Shown one piece after another: positions 46,952 through 55,270 of a DNA stretch of 64,000 bases. The position numbers and the translations under genes are program-made. Source of the stretch: Williamsia sp. 1135 (lineage in GTDB: Bacteria; Actinomycetota; Actinomycetes; Mycobacteriales; Mycobacteriaceae); contig NZ_MJEI01000085.1 of the NCBI RefSeq assembly GCF_002095395.1, forward strand, positions 1 through 64,000, given 5' to 3'. The notes beneath the pieces were generated by a model. That model saw nothing but the letters and a program-made list of their open reading frames with translations. It was not told the origin of the DNA and made no database searches. Every line of letters starts with the position of its first letter. The stretch's first letter is position 1.

Positions 46952-47824
46952 ATGGGTCCATTCAAGAAGATCGCAGAGAAGTTGGCCAAGGCACACGCTG
47001 ACAAGGTCGCGGTGGTGCGTCTCGATGGCACGATCGGCGTCGGCGGCACGGGTCGTGGTGGACTCACTGCCGACAATCTGGAATCCAACCTGAAGAAGGC
47101 GTTCGACACGGAGCGGCTCAAAGCGGTTGTTCTGGTGATCAACTCACCGGGCGGATCGCCGGCCCAGTCGGAATACATCGCCGAGCGGATACGGCAGCTG
47201 TCGTCGGAGAAGGGTGTTCGGGTCCTCGCATTCTGCGAAGACGTTGCTGCCTCCGGGGGCTACTGGATCGCGTGCGCAGCCGACGAGATCTATGCGGCAC
47301 ACACCTCGATGGTCGGTTCCATCGGTGTGGTGTCGTCCGGCTTCGGGGTCCAAGAGCTGATGGGCAAGGCAGGTGTCGAACGGCGTGTGTACACCGCGGG
47401 AGCCAACAAGGCCCGGCTCGACCCGTTCTTGGAGGAGAAGCCCGAGGACGTGGAGTGGCTGCGTGGGCTCCAGCAAGATCTGCACGCCGCCTTCATCACC
47501 TGGGTGCGCCAGCGGCGCGGTGCAAAGCTTGTCGGTACCGACGCGGAACTCTTCAGCGGCGACGTCTGGATCGGGCGCGGCGCCCTCGACGTCGGTCTGG
47601 TTGACGGTGTCGGCGTGCTGCGGTCCGTGCTGGCCGAACGTTATCCCGATGCCGAGCTGGAAGTGATCGCGTCCCCCAAGCCTCTGTTTGCGCGACTGAC
47701 CGGTAGCGTCGCGTCTCCGGACGCAGCCCTGTCGTCGTTCGCCTCGGACGCTGTCGACGGGATCGTCACCGGTGTCGTGGCCGCCATGGAACGACGCGCC
47801 CACTGGACGCGATACGGCCTGTAG
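46952..47824 (+). CDS. S49-family peptidase (SppA/SohB-like)
   Basis: A 290-aa ClpP-fold serine peptidase. Family landmarks: VVLVINSPGGSPAQSEYI, the catalytic-Ser segment EDVAASGGYWIACAADEIYA, MVGSIGV, and a Lys in ANKARLDPF that fits the Ser-Lys dyad. SppA proteins degrade cleaved signal peptides at the membrane. This short form lacks the duplicated domain and an evident membrane helix. Start: ATG 46952 follows TAGGCT by 7 nt (leaderless pattern). An in-frame extension to 46829 or 46850 would add a hydrophobic N-terminus (MTMTLSLAVAAFRAVG...), so an anchored form cannot be excluded. Confidence 0.83.
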   Translation: MGPFKKIAEKLAKAHADKVAVVRLDGTIGVGGTGRGGLTADNLESNLKKAFDTERLKAVVLVINSPGGSPAQSEYIAERIRQLSSEKGVRVLAFCEDVAASGGYWIACAADEIYAAHTSMVGSIGVVSSGFGVQELMGKAGVERRVYTAGANKARLDPFLEEKPEDVEWLRGLQQDLHAAFITWVRQRRGAKLVGTDAELFSGDVWIGRGALDVGLVDGVGVLRSVLAERYPDAELEVIASPKPLFARLTGSVASPDAALSSFASDAVDGIVTGVVAAMERRAHWTRYGL

Positions 47825-48210
47825 TGGTTCGGCGCGTCGGGCGCGGCGAGTCGGATCTGTGGCGTGTGTCGATGTCCGACGTCCACCCGCCGGCCACCTG
47901 TGAGTAGTCGCCGGGCCGAGTTCCGAAGTTATCCACAGGCTGCTCCTAATGTGCTGGTTCGGCGCGTGCTGACCAACACTCAACCTGTGGATGAGGCTGT
48001 GGAAACTGTGGAGAACTCGGCAACTATCCGGCAGCATTAGTGAATCGGGTCACAATTTGAGTTCACTCTGATCTAAAAGAATGTCAGATGGTTAATTACT
48101 GCTCTTATGGTGTAAGAAAATTGAGCAGAACAAAGGCCTGTGGATAACCTGTTGAAAAGTGCGGGGTGACGGCGCATTCCCCAGCTGCGTGCCACCATGG
48201 TCAGGTGAAT
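47825..48210. other. 386-bp intergenic region, AT-rich, with DnaA-box cluster
   Basis: No gene seen. The 5' half is GC-rich. 48040-48135 is unusually AT-rich for this window (runs such as AAAAGAATG, GTTAATTACT and GTAAGAAAATTGAG). The DnaA-like boxes flank the AT-rich part and are listed separately. The rhodanese promoter must also lie here. Confidence 0.6.
47929..48147. promoter_or_regulatory. cluster of DnaA-box-like 9-mers
   Basis: Two perfect TTATCCACA boxes: 47929-47937 (plus) and 48139-48147 (minus). Between them on the minus strand are TCATCCACA at 47986-47994 (1 mismatch), TTCTCCACA at 48007-48015 (1 mismatch) and GTTTCCACA at 47998-48006 (2 mismatches). They flank an AT-rich stretch. 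No dnaA or dnaN gene is nearby, so this is unlikely to be the main oriC. A DnaA-titration or regulatory site is the simplest reading. Confidence 0.6.
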
Positions 48211-48576
48211 ATGTCGGAGATTCCGTCGGTGCCCGTTTCCGAATTGCCGGACGATTTCACCGAAGAGACAAGCCGCCTCCTGCTCGATGTCCGCGAGCAC
48301 GACGAATGGGAGTCCGGCCACGTGGCCGGAGCCCTGCACATCCCGCTGGGCGACGTTCCCGCACGCATAGATGAGATCGACCCCGATGCCGAGCTGTTCG
48401 TCATCTGTCACGCGGGCGGTCGATCGGAGCGAGTGCTGGGTTATCTTATCCAGCGCGGTTATGAGGGAACCAACGTCAGTGGAGGCATGGCCGCGTGGGC
48501 AGGTGCAGGCCGGCCGATGCAGACCGGTCCGGGAGGGTCCCGGGGCGTTGCCCCGGATTCTGGAGCCTCCCTGTGA
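48211..48576 (+). CDS. rhodanese-like domain protein
   Basis: A 121-aa single-domain rhodanese. It has the LLLDVREHDEWESGHVAGALHIPLG core and the active loop CHAGGRSERV with Cys66, so sulfurtransferase or persulfide-carrier activity is likely. ATG 48211 follows AGGTG closely; an upstream in-frame start at 48166 would add a His/Cys-rich tail. Its stop overlaps the next gene (GTGA), so it is co-expressed with the DUF4328 and glpQ genes. Confidence 0.9.
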   Translation: MSEIPSVPVSELPDDFTEETSRLLLDVREHDEWESGHVAGALHIPLGDVPARIDEIDPDAELFVICHAGGRSERVLGYLIQRGYEGTNVSGGMAAWAGAGRPMQTGPGGSRGVAPDSGASL

Positions 48577-49646
48577 GTGGACCCCGGGGCGGCACGCCCA
48601 GCGGGCCGCCCGCCAGGGATTACTGCCCGCGGTGCCGGATCGCGGGACCCCACGACATCGGCAGGCCGCAGTGCCCCCGGTGTGGTGGGCCGCTGACCCC
48701 GCTCGACGCCTACGGCAGGGTGGCGCAGCCGGTCAGGATGCCGGCCCCGCCGATGCCGCGGGCCCAGGCGAACAACTTGTACGTTCCGGCGCGCACCTCA
48801 CCGACGCGGCCTGCGCCCGCGCGGCCTGCAGGCGGCCGGGCGCATGGAGGCCGAGCGCGGGTGCGCTGGGTGGCGCTGCGGCCCCCGTCTGCACGACCGA
48901 AGCCCCGCGCCGTCGCCGATGCCGAGACGAGCCCTACGCCGCGATACGAACACACCCCGGGCTGGGGACTGCGCGACCTCCCGCCGGTCGAGCCCGCGGA
49001 GCCGCAACGCAGTCCGATCGAACGGCTCCGGGACTGGCTGCCGAACCTCTTGCTCTCAGCCGCGGGAGTACTGGTGCTGGCCGCGGCGGCCGAGGCGTGG
49101 ATCTACGCATTGCTCGTGGTGAACCTGGAAGACCCGATCAGCAGGCCGATGCAGGTCGCGGCCGAGACCGCGGTCTGGATCACCGGTCTGGCCGCGGTCG
49201 TCCTCATGGTGGCCTGCCTCGGCGGTGTTGCCGGCTGGCTGATCGACGAACGCAAGAAGGCGTACTCCGATCACGGACAACTCGACCCGAGGTCGCGCAG
49301 GCAGTTGATGATCGGCCTGTGGGTACCTGTCCTGAATCTCTTCTGGCCGGTCGCGTTCTTCCGTGAACTGCTCGACCGCCGCGACGATCTCCTGCCCGAC
49401 CACACGCGTAAGCGACTGTGGTGGTTGTGGTCCGGATGGTTGGCCGTCAACGCGCTGGTGGTCGTCGGGGTCCTGGTGCGGATCTTTTCGGAATCATTGG
49501 TCTGGCAGGCCAATGCCGTCGTGCTGGTGATCATCTCGAATCTCGTGAGTGCCGCGTTCGCCGGCGGGCTCTGGTGGACGATCACCCGGCTGTTCGCCCG
49601 CGAAGCCCCGGCGGCCGCCCCGACGCGATGGCTGGCCGCGGTATGA
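48573..49646 (+). CDS. zinc-ribbon plus DUF4328 membrane protein
   Basis: A 357-aa protein (M. tuberculosis Rv3843c-like by position). The N-terminus has a zinc ribbon with Cys18, 21, 34 and 37 (CPRC...CPRC). A Pro/Arg-rich linker follows to about residue 150. The C-terminal DUF4328 domain has four membrane helices and the family motif GLWVPVLNLFWPVAFFREL. Function unknown. GTG 48573 overlaps the rhodanese stop; the stop overlaps glpQ (ATGA). Confidence 0.85.
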   Translation: MSGPRGGTPSGPPARDYCPRCRIAGPHDIGRPQCPRCGGPLTPLDAYGRVAQPVRMPAPPMPRAQANNLYVPARTSPTRPAPARPAGGRAHGGRARVRWVALRPPSARPKPRAVADAETSPTPRYEHTPGWGLRDLPPVEPAEPQRSPIERLRDWLPNLLLSAAGVLVLAAAAEAWIYALLVVNLEDPISRPMQVAAETAVWITGLAAVVLMVACLGGVAGWLIDERKKAYSDHGQLDPRSRRQLMIGLWVPVLNLFWPVAFFRELLDRRDDLLPDHTRKRLWWLWSGWLAVNALVVVGVLVRIFSESLVWQANAVVLVIISNLVSAAFAGGLWWTITRLFAREAPAAAPTRWLAAV

Positions 49647-50428
49647 GCGATACCCACCGGGTACTGCGACAGGACATGCCGGCAGTGGTTGCGCACCGCG
49701 GTGCGTCCGGGCACAAACCCGAACACACTCTCGCGGCCTACGAGCTGGCGCTCGAGCAGGGCGCCGACGGCCTGGAGTGCGACGTGCGACTGACTGCCGA
49801 CCACGAACTGGTCTGCATCCACGACCGCACCATCGACCGGACGTCCGACGGATCAGGTGCCGTGAGCGAGTTGACCCTCGCCCAGCTACGCGAGTTCAAC
49901 TTCGGTGGATGGCACACCTCCGGTCTGGACGCACAGGTGCTCACGCTGCGGGAGCTGCTCGAGCTGACGCTCGACTGGAGACGTCCGGTCCGGTTGTTCA
50001 TCGAGACCAAGCATCCGGTTCGTTTCGGCGGGCTGGTCGAACAACTCCTGCTGGCCGAGTTGCAGCGGTTCGGGGTCGCGGCCCCGGCATCGGCTGATCA
50101 CAGCCGGGCAGTGGTCATCTCGTTCTCGACCGCCGGGGTCTGGCGCATTCGCCGCAACGCCCCGATGCTCCCGACGGTGCTGCTCGGTGACACCGCACGA
50201 TTCCTGGGGGGCAGCGCTGCGACGGCGGTCGGCGCCACCGCGATCGGGCCGTCGATCACCACCCTGCGCGAGCATCCGGATGCCGTCGATCGAGCCGCTG
50301 CCGCCGGACGGGCAACATACTGCTGGACCGTCGATGAACGTCGTGACGCGACCTACTGCGCAGATCTGGGCGTCGGTTGGATCGCCACCAACTATCCCGA
50401 CCGGGTCCTGGGCTGGCTCGCTGCCTGA
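49643..50428 (+). CDS. glpQ1: glycerophosphodiester phosphodiesterase
   Basis: A 261-aa GDPD TIM-barrel enzyme hydrolysing glycerophosphodiesters to glycerol-3-phosphate and an alcohol. Catalytic His18-Arg19 (VAHRGASG), metal ligands Glu45 and Asp47 (LECDVRL) and His60 (CIHDRTIDRT) are all present. No signal peptide, so it is cytoplasmic. The symbol is by synteny with M. tuberculosis glpQ1. The start overlaps the DUF4328 stop by 4 nt. Confidence 0.92.
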   Translation: MSDTHRVLRQDMPAVVAHRGASGHKPEHTLAAYELALEQGADGLECDVRLTADHELVCIHDRTIDRTSDGSGAVSELTLAQLREFNFGGWHTSGLDAQVLTLRELLELTLDWRRPVRLFIETKHPVRFGGLVEQLLLAELQRFGVAAPASADHSRAVVISFSTAGVWRIRRNAPMLPTVLLGDTARFLGGSAATAVGATAIGPSITTLREHPDAVDRAAAAGRATYCWTVDERRDATYCADLGVGWIATNYPDRVLGWLAA

Positions 50429-50470
50429 CCCGGGAGTCCGAGACTTCCGAACGCTGCGTAACGTCGTAGC

Positions 50471-51385
50471 GTGGCTAAAAAGAGCAAACGCGGCAGTGGT
50501 CCGCGCCCCGGAAGTAACCGCGCTGAGCGGGTCGCCGCACGTAAAGAGCGTCAAGCACAAGAGATCGCGCCCGTCGAGCGCCCGTTCGCCGGTGTCGCCG
50601 CGGAATGCGATCTGGTCGCGCTGCGGTCGTTCGTCGCCTCTGCAACGGCAGATCTGACCCTCGTCGGTTCGTCCGCGAACACCGTTCGATTGGTCACCGT
50701 CCTGCCCGGCGCCGGCCCCGCGCTGGTTCGTGAAGAGGACGGCAAGCCGGTGGCCTTGGTGGCATTGCAGACCGAACCCGAGCCCGCGGACCCGGGTGAT
50801 GCGTTGTCCGTCGCGATCGAGTGGGCCGCAGGGGCCGAGGCGGGCGAGACGCTCACCGAGGTCGACGCGTCCGAGGCCAAGGCGCTCTCCGACATCCTCG
50901 ACCCGAAGGCGTCGCTGGATGTCACCGTGCAGAAGGACTTCAACTGGTGGATTGAAGGCCAGTCCGATCCGGCCCCGCAGATCGTTCAGATGATCGAGCA
51001 GGCCAACGCCGCCATCCTCCCGACGGCGCGACTTGTCGGCGACTTCGTCGGCGCACCCTGGTGGGTCGACGCCGGCGAACGTGCACATCTGCGCTGGGTC
51101 CGTCCCGAAGACGAAGATGACGTGATGGCAGCACTCGCGCGGGTCCATGCCGCAGGCGGTCTGACCCTGGGTGAGGGCTCGCGATTCGCAGGATCGTTCC
51201 GCACCCACGGTCTGCTGGTGCCGGTGTTCGACCTGGACCGCGAAATGCACCATCAGGAGTGGACAGAGGGCGCGGAAAAGTTCAACGCCGCTCTCAACGA
51301 GGCGCTGGCCTCGGACGCCGAACTGACAAGTGCCGAGCGCAGGTCTCGCGACGGCATCCGTGGCCGTCAGGTCACCCTGCGCTAG
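50471..51385 (+). CDS. DUF5926-like conserved protein
   Basis: A 304-aa soluble protein. A basic N-terminus (MAKKSKRGSGPRPGSNRAERVAARKERQ) could bind nucleic acid. The main domain includes KDFNWWIEGQSDP, a central conserved stretch LRWVRPEDEDDVMAALARVHAAGG, and FDLDREMHHQEW. Function unknown; related proteins are conserved in Mycobacteriales. Start: GTG 50471 follows TAACGT with a 6-nt spacer, consistent with a leaderless mRNA. Confidence 0.8.
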   Translation: MAKKSKRGSGPRPGSNRAERVAARKERQAQEIAPVERPFAGVAAECDLVALRSFVASATADLTLVGSSANTVRLVTVLPGAGPALVREEDGKPVALVALQTEPEPADPGDALSVAIEWAAGAEAGETLTEVDASEAKALSDILDPKASLDVTVQKDFNWWIEGQSDPAPQIVQMIEQANAAILPTARLVGDFVGAPWWVDAGERAHLRWVRPEDEDDVMAALARVHAAGGLTLGEGSRFAGSFRTHGLLVPVFDLDREMHHQEWTEGAEKFNAALNEALASDAELTSAERRSRDGIRGRQVTLR

Positions 51386-51406
51386 CAACAAGCGCTGTAC
51401 ACAACA

Positions 51407-51439
51407 CAACGGGCGCCCCCGAGAAGGGGGCGCCCGTTG
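51407..51439. terminator. bidirectional intrinsic terminator
   Basis: A perfect 14-bp stem (CAACGGGCGCCCCC / GGGGGCGCCCGTTG) with a GAGAA loop. It sits between the convergent DUF5926 and ferritin genes and can stop transcription from both. Confidence 0.88.
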
Positions 51440-51456
51440 CTGGCTGCAGAGATGGT

Positions 51457-51996
51457 CTAGATCGAGCCACCGGCGGCGGCCGGTGCGGTGGCGTCGGTTG
51501 TGGCGGCGACGCCGATCTCACGCGAGATGAAGTTCTCGAGGTCGAACAGGTTGCCGTCGCAGCGGTCCGCGACGGTCTGGAGGGTGCGCATCACAGCGAC
51601 CTCTTCGACCTGCTCCTTGAGGAACCACTGCATGAACTGCTCGCCGAGGTAATCACCTTCGTCGCGGGCGACCTTGGCCAGCTGGACGATCTGGTCGGTG
51701 ACACGCTGCTCCTGCTCGAGCGCGAGCTTGATGGGCGCGCGGTAGTCCGCGAAGGAGTTCTCGGGCTGCTCGATGCCGGGCAGCTGCACAGTGATGTCGC
51801 GATCGAGGAAGTACTGCACGATCATCATCGCGTGGTTGCGCTCTTCGACGGACTGGCCGTAGAAGTGCTTGGCCAATTGCGGGAGGTCCTCGTTGTCGTA
51901 GAAGGCGGCCACGGCGATGTACTGCTGTGAGGACGAGAACTCGTGGCGGATCTGCTCCTGCAGCAGCGAGTGGAACTTGGTCATCTTGTTGCTCAT
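51457..51996 (-). CDS. bfrB: ferritin, BfrB type
   Basis: A 179-aa haem-free ferritin subunit (24-mer iron store). Ferroxidase ligands are visible: Glu19 (IRHEFSSSQQY), Glu51/Glu52 and His55 (SVEERNHAMM), with later Glu and Gln in LEQEQRVTDQ. Blocks EDLPQLAKHFYGQ and GEQFMQWFLKEQVEEV match M. tuberculosis BfrB closely (recalled). It oxidises Fe(II) and stores it as mineral. ATG 51996 gives the family-length N-terminus. Two iron-box-like elements lie upstream; in M. tuberculosis IdeR activates bfrB through such tandem sites. Confidence 0.95.
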   Translation of the reverse strand: MSNKMTKFHSLLQEQIRHEFSSSQQYIAVAAFYDNEDLPQLAKHFYGQSVEERNHAMMIVQYFLDRDITVQLPGIEQPENSFADYRAPIKLALEQEQRVTDQIVQLAKVARDEGDYLGEQFMQWFLKEQVEEVAVMRTLQTVADRCDGNLFDLENFISREIGVAATTDATAPAAAGGSI

Positions 51997-52049
51997 GGAA
52001 ACCAAGGTAGTAGCAGGTCAAACCCCTTGTCACCCAAGTTCATCCTTAC

Positions 52050-52094
52050 TTAGGATGGCTTATCCAAAGGGTTCTGAGGCAAGGTTAACCTTGG
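52050..52094. promoter_or_regulatory. tandem iron-box-like elements before bfrB
   Basis: Box 1 at 52050-52068 (TTAGGATGGCTTATCCAAA) matches the 19-bp IdeR/DtxR consensus at 13 positions. Box 2 at 52080-52093 is a perfect 14-bp palindrome, CAAGGTTAACCTTG. They lie about 55 and 85 bp before the ferritin start. This spacing upstream of the promoter fits activation by Fe-loaded IdeR. Confidence 0.6.
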
Positions 52095-52137
52095 AATACA
52101 AGGGATTTGACGCCCAATCTCAGTCCGGCGCGAACCC

Positions 52138-53523
52138 TCATCCGCCTGTTTGAATCAGCTCCGGCGGTACTTCGTCACCATCGGCGATGGCTTTGAAGAA
52201 CTGAGTTGTGTTATCTCCCCACGCAAGTGAGTCTCCGTCATCGGTGAAGACCGGTCCTCCGTTGGGGGTGGTGACGGTGACGGGATCGCTGCGCAGCGCC
52301 CACGCGAGTCTGGCGAGGTGCCAGATGTGGTCGCCGTTGTCGACAGTGAGCGATCCCACAGTGCCACTGACCAACGGCCAGAAGCGAAAAGGGTTCAGGA
52401 TGGTCGAGAAGCTGGTGGCCTTCTGCATGAGCGCGGCCATGAACTTGCGCTGATTCACCACGCGATCGAGGTCGGCGTTCGCGAAGGCCCGGGTCCGGAC
52501 GAAGCCAAGGGCCTCTTTGCCGTTCAGTGTCTGGCATCCGGCTTGCAGGTCGATGCCGGCGAGGGGATCGTTGATGGGTGCGTCGAGGCACATCTCGATG
52601 CCGCCGACGGCGTCGACGAGTTTGTCGAAACCGCCGAAGCCGATCTCGGCATAGTGATCGATGTGCACCCCGGTGTTCGTCTCGATCGTCTGCACCAGCA
52701 GCTCCGGGCCGCCGATGCTGAAGGCGGCGTTGATCTTGTGCGCGCCGTTGCCGGGGATGTCGACGAAGAGATCGCGGGGGATCGAGATGATCATCGGCTT
52801 ACCGCCCGACCCGAAGTGAACCAGCATGATGGTGTCGGTCCGGGACCCCTCGCTGTCCCCGGTGGCCAGCGCTGCTCGTTCTTCCTCGCTGAGGTCGGCC
52901 CGTGAATCGGAACCGACGAGGAGCCAGTTCGTCCCGGCCGTGCCTGCGACCCTGCCCTCGTAGTTGGATAGCGCATCGACCCGGTTCAGTTTGGTGTCGA
53001 AGTACGCGAGCAGGCCGACGGTGCCCAGCACCATCACCAGCAGCAGGATGAGAATCGTGCGCAGGATCGGGATACGACGCTTGCGGCGCGTTCGGGACGG
53101 CGGAGGCGGCGCATAGCGATCTGCCGGCCGCGGTGGCCGATCCCGCGGTGGTTCGGGTGGTCGGGGCCGGTTGTAGGCGACGATCGGCGGTGGCGGACTC
53201 TGCCGCGGCGGCTGCCCGGTGCGGGTCTCCGGAGCCTCGGACTGCGACCAGGCCCGCGGGGACTGATAGCCGGGTTGAGCCGGGGGTGGGCCCTTGCGGG
53301 TCATGGGCGGGGGAATGGGAGGAACGCCCTGTTGGTTCGGATTGGGCCGCGGACGCTGCTGCGGGTTCGGTTGGGGTGGACGCCCGTGTCGCGGCGGTCC
53401 CTGCTGGGGCGGTCCCTGATGTGGCGGCTGACCAGGCCCCATCCGCCGGGTCGGATCAGGTTGATTGGCCGCCGGCGGGCCCTGGCGGGGGCGGCGGATG
53501 AACGGCTCTTCCCGGTCGCTCAT
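52138..53523 (-). CDS. LytR-CpsA-Psr (LCP) family protein
   Basis: A 461-aa cell-wall glycopolymer ligase candidate. Residues 1-145 are a Pro/Gln/Arg-rich cytoplasmic tail. One membrane helix follows (ILRTILILLLVMVLGTVGLLAYF). The external LCP domain has WLLVGSDSRADLS, RTDTIMLVHFGSGGKPMIISIPRD with the pyrophosphate-binding Arg/Asp pattern, and LGFVRTRAFANADLDRVVNQRKFM. LCP enzymes attach arabinogalactan or similar polymers to peptidoglycan. It corresponds in position to M. tuberculosis Rv3840. Confidence 0.92.
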   Translation of the reverse strand: MSDREEPFIRRPRQGPPAANQPDPTRRMGPGQPPHQGPPQQGPPRHGRPPQPNPQQRPRPNPNQQGVPPIPPPMTRKGPPPAQPGYQSPRAWSQSEAPETRTGQPPRQSPPPPIVAYNRPRPPEPPRDRPPRPADRYAPPPPSRTRRKRRIPILRTILILLLVMVLGTVGLLAYFDTKLNRVDALSNYEGRVAGTAGTNWLLVGSDSRADLSEEERAALATGDSEGSRTDTIMLVHFGSGGKPMIISIPRDLFVDIPGNGAHKINAAFSIGGPELLVQTIETNTGVHIDHYAEIGFGGFDKLVDAVGGIEMCLDAPINDPLAGIDLQAGCQTLNGKEALGFVRTRAFANADLDRVVNQRKFMAALMQKATSFSTILNPFRFWPLVSGTVGSLTVDNGDHIWHLARLAWALRSDPVTVTTPNGGPVFTDDGDSLAWGDNTTQFFKAIADGDEVPPELIQTGG

Positions 53524-53553
53524 CGCATCTGGCCAGCTGTCATTGCACAGACT

Positions 53554-54360
53554 TTAGCGAAGCCAGCTGAGATGGTCCCTCAGGAGCGCGAAGCCGACGA
53601 AGGCGACGGTGTCGATGAGGGCATGTCCGATGACCAGCGGCCATATCCGATCGGTGCGCTGGAACACCCTGCCGAAGACCAGGCCCATGACGATGTTGCC
53701 GAGGGCCGCGCCGAAACCCTGGTACAGGTGGTAGCTGCCGCGCAGCACCGCCGAGAACAGCACACTGCGGTTCTCGCTCCACCCGAGCTGCCGGAGCCGG
53801 GTGATGAGGTAGGCGACCACCACGAACTCTTCGGCCGCAGAGTTGGCGATCGCAGAGAACACCAGCATGGGAAGGCGCCAGAACGTCTCGTCGAGGTTCG
53901 ACGGCAACACCTGGACGTTGAGGTCGAGGGCTCGGGCCACCAGATAGAGGCCCAGTCCGGGGATGCCGATCAGCGCGGCGAGACCGGCGCCCAGGCCCAC
54001 GTCGAACTTGGCCCTGAGCTTCGGGAAACCGATGCGAGCCAAAGGAACCCCGGCGCGCCAGATCAGGTAGATCCCCAACGCCGCGATGGCGAAGAGTTTC
54101 GTGGCAGAGAGCAACTGCCGGAAGAAGTCGATGAGACCCAGGTCGGACGAGCTGGAGTTCAGCGCGACGCTGGCGCCGCCGAGACCTTCCGTGGACAGCA
54201 GGTCCTCGATGATCGAGAGGAGCGAGGACGCGGCCGAAAGACCGAACGTCAGGGTCAGGACGATCGCTATCTCGATACCGATCCCGCGGCGCGCAGTGGG
54301 ATCGGTGACGACCTCGATCTGCGCCGGACGAGTCGGCGTCAGCCATGGGCGCAGGTTCAC
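53554..54360 (-). CDS. CPBP-family intramembrane metalloprotease
   Basis: A 268-aa protein with about seven membrane helices. The family's three motifs are visible: EEFVVVAYLITRL (catalytic Glu pair), the His in LRGSYHLYQG, and GHALIDTVAF. CPBP/Abi proteins are related to Rce1 CAAX proteases; bacterial roles range from bacteriocin immunity to signalling. GTG 54360 follows TAATCT by 7 nt (leaderless pattern). It lies 30 bp upstream of the LCP gene on the same strand. Confidence 0.88.
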   Translation of the reverse strand: MNLRPWLTPTRPAQIEVVTDPTARRGIGIEIAIVLTLTFGLSAASSLLSIIEDLLSTEGLGGASVALNSSSSDLGLIDFFRQLLSATKLFAIAALGIYLIWRAGVPLARIGFPKLRAKFDVGLGAGLAALIGIPGLGLYLVARALDLNVQVLPSNLDETFWRLPMLVFSAIANSAAEEFVVVAYLITRLRQLGWSENRSVLFSAVLRGSYHLYQGFGAALGNIVMGLVFGRVFQRTDRIWPLVIGHALIDTVAFVGFALLRDHLSWLR

Positions 54361-54396
54361 CCGATTGAGATTACTGACGGAGTATGTGAGGCGTTC

Positions 54397-55161
54397 TCAG
54401 CTGTGACCGGGGAGGCTGTTGAGGAATGGGCAGCCGGCCAGCGTGCGCAGTGCCTTGGACAGCTCCAAGACATCGCCGACCGGGCGCGGGAATGGCAGCC
54501 GCACGTCGGAGTCGCTCTCCGGACCTTCGATCCGGAACCGGATACCGAAGCGATCGATGCCCAGCGGCCGCACCCGGCCGTCGCGGAGTTCGGTGGGGAG
54601 GCGGTTGCTGAGTGCGGTGACCAGGTCGGCGTGATCGGAATCCATGTGTGCGACCCAGTCGGCCTCGAACTCCCAGAAGGGGTCGGGCACGGCCTGCGCG
54701 AGTTCATCCGAGCTGACCGAGGCTGCGCCGCCGCTGTTCGCGAGGACCGCCGATGTCAGGCCCAGTCTGAGCAGTGAGTAGCCGTGGCCGATGTCGAGCA
54801 GGCCGGGACAGGGATGGTCTGTGGCGATCTCGCAGGCGAGGTCGCGCTCGAGGTCCGACGGGACCGAGTGCAGGGTGCCGTTGAGCCAGATGAGGGAGCG
54901 GACCTGCTCTCGCAGGTCGATGGGAGCCACGTCGGTGACCTCTACCATCGCGGGCAACCCGTTCGATCCGGCCTGCCACGCCAGTGCACTGGCCGCGCTG
55001 TCGGTGGGTACGAGAACAAACGCCTGCGAGTCATACAGATGCACCATCGTCACCGGTGAGGGTTCGCTGCCTTCGATGGCGAGCATCGCATCGGTCACCC
55101 GCATGCAGGCGGTACGAACCGACTCGGCGTCGGACGGTCGATCGATCGCGGTTTTCTGCAT
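54397..55161 (-). CDS. DUF2470 protein, iron-regulated haem-utilisation-like
   Basis: A 254-aa soluble protein. The N-terminal two-thirds resembles a flavin-reductase-like split barrel (AFVLVPTDSAASALAWQ ... RSLIWLNGTLH). The C-terminal DUF2470 domain has the HMDSDHADLV motif also seen in HugZ haem-degrading proteins. It is the positional match of M. tuberculosis Rv3839, recalled as IdeR-repressed. ATG 55161 has GAGGA 5 nt before it. A strong iron box 32 bp upstream supports induction in low iron. A role in haem iron use is inference. Confidence 0.85.
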   Translation of the reverse strand: MQKTAIDRPSDAESVRTACMRVTDAMLAIEGSEPSPVTMVHLYDSQAFVLVPTDSAASALAWQAGSNGLPAMVEVTDVAPIDLREQVRSLIWLNGTLHSVPSDLERDLACEIATDHPCPGLLDIGHGYSLLRLGLTSAVLANSGGAASVSSDELAQAVPDPFWEFEADWVAHMDSDHADLVTALSNRLPTELRDGRVRPLGIDRFGIRFRIEGPESDSDVRLPFPRPVGDVLELSKALRTLAGCPFLNSLPGHS

Positions 55162-55192
55162 CTCGGTCCTCGCGGGGTGTTGGTGAGCCGGT

Positions 55193-55211
55193 GTAGGTAA
55201 CCCTAACCTAA
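55193..55211 (-). promoter_or_regulatory. IdeR/DtxR iron box
   Basis: Read on the minus strand: TTAGGTTAGGGTTACCTAC, matching 16 of 19 positions of the consensus TTAGGTTAGGCTAACCTAA. It is 32 bp before the DUF2470 start and 60 bp before pheA on the other side, so it should block the DUF2470 promoter when iron is plentiful. Confidence 0.82.
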
Positions 55212-55270
55212 ACCCGCTGGCGGTGAGTTGGCAACCCTCGAAGCGACTCTGATCTCTGCCGTAATCTCGG

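Noticed and set aside
47825-48210. Main chromosomal origin of replication
   Set aside because: DnaA boxes and AT-rich DNA are present, but dnaA, dnaN, rpmH and recF are all missing nearby, so I list only a DnaA-box cluster.
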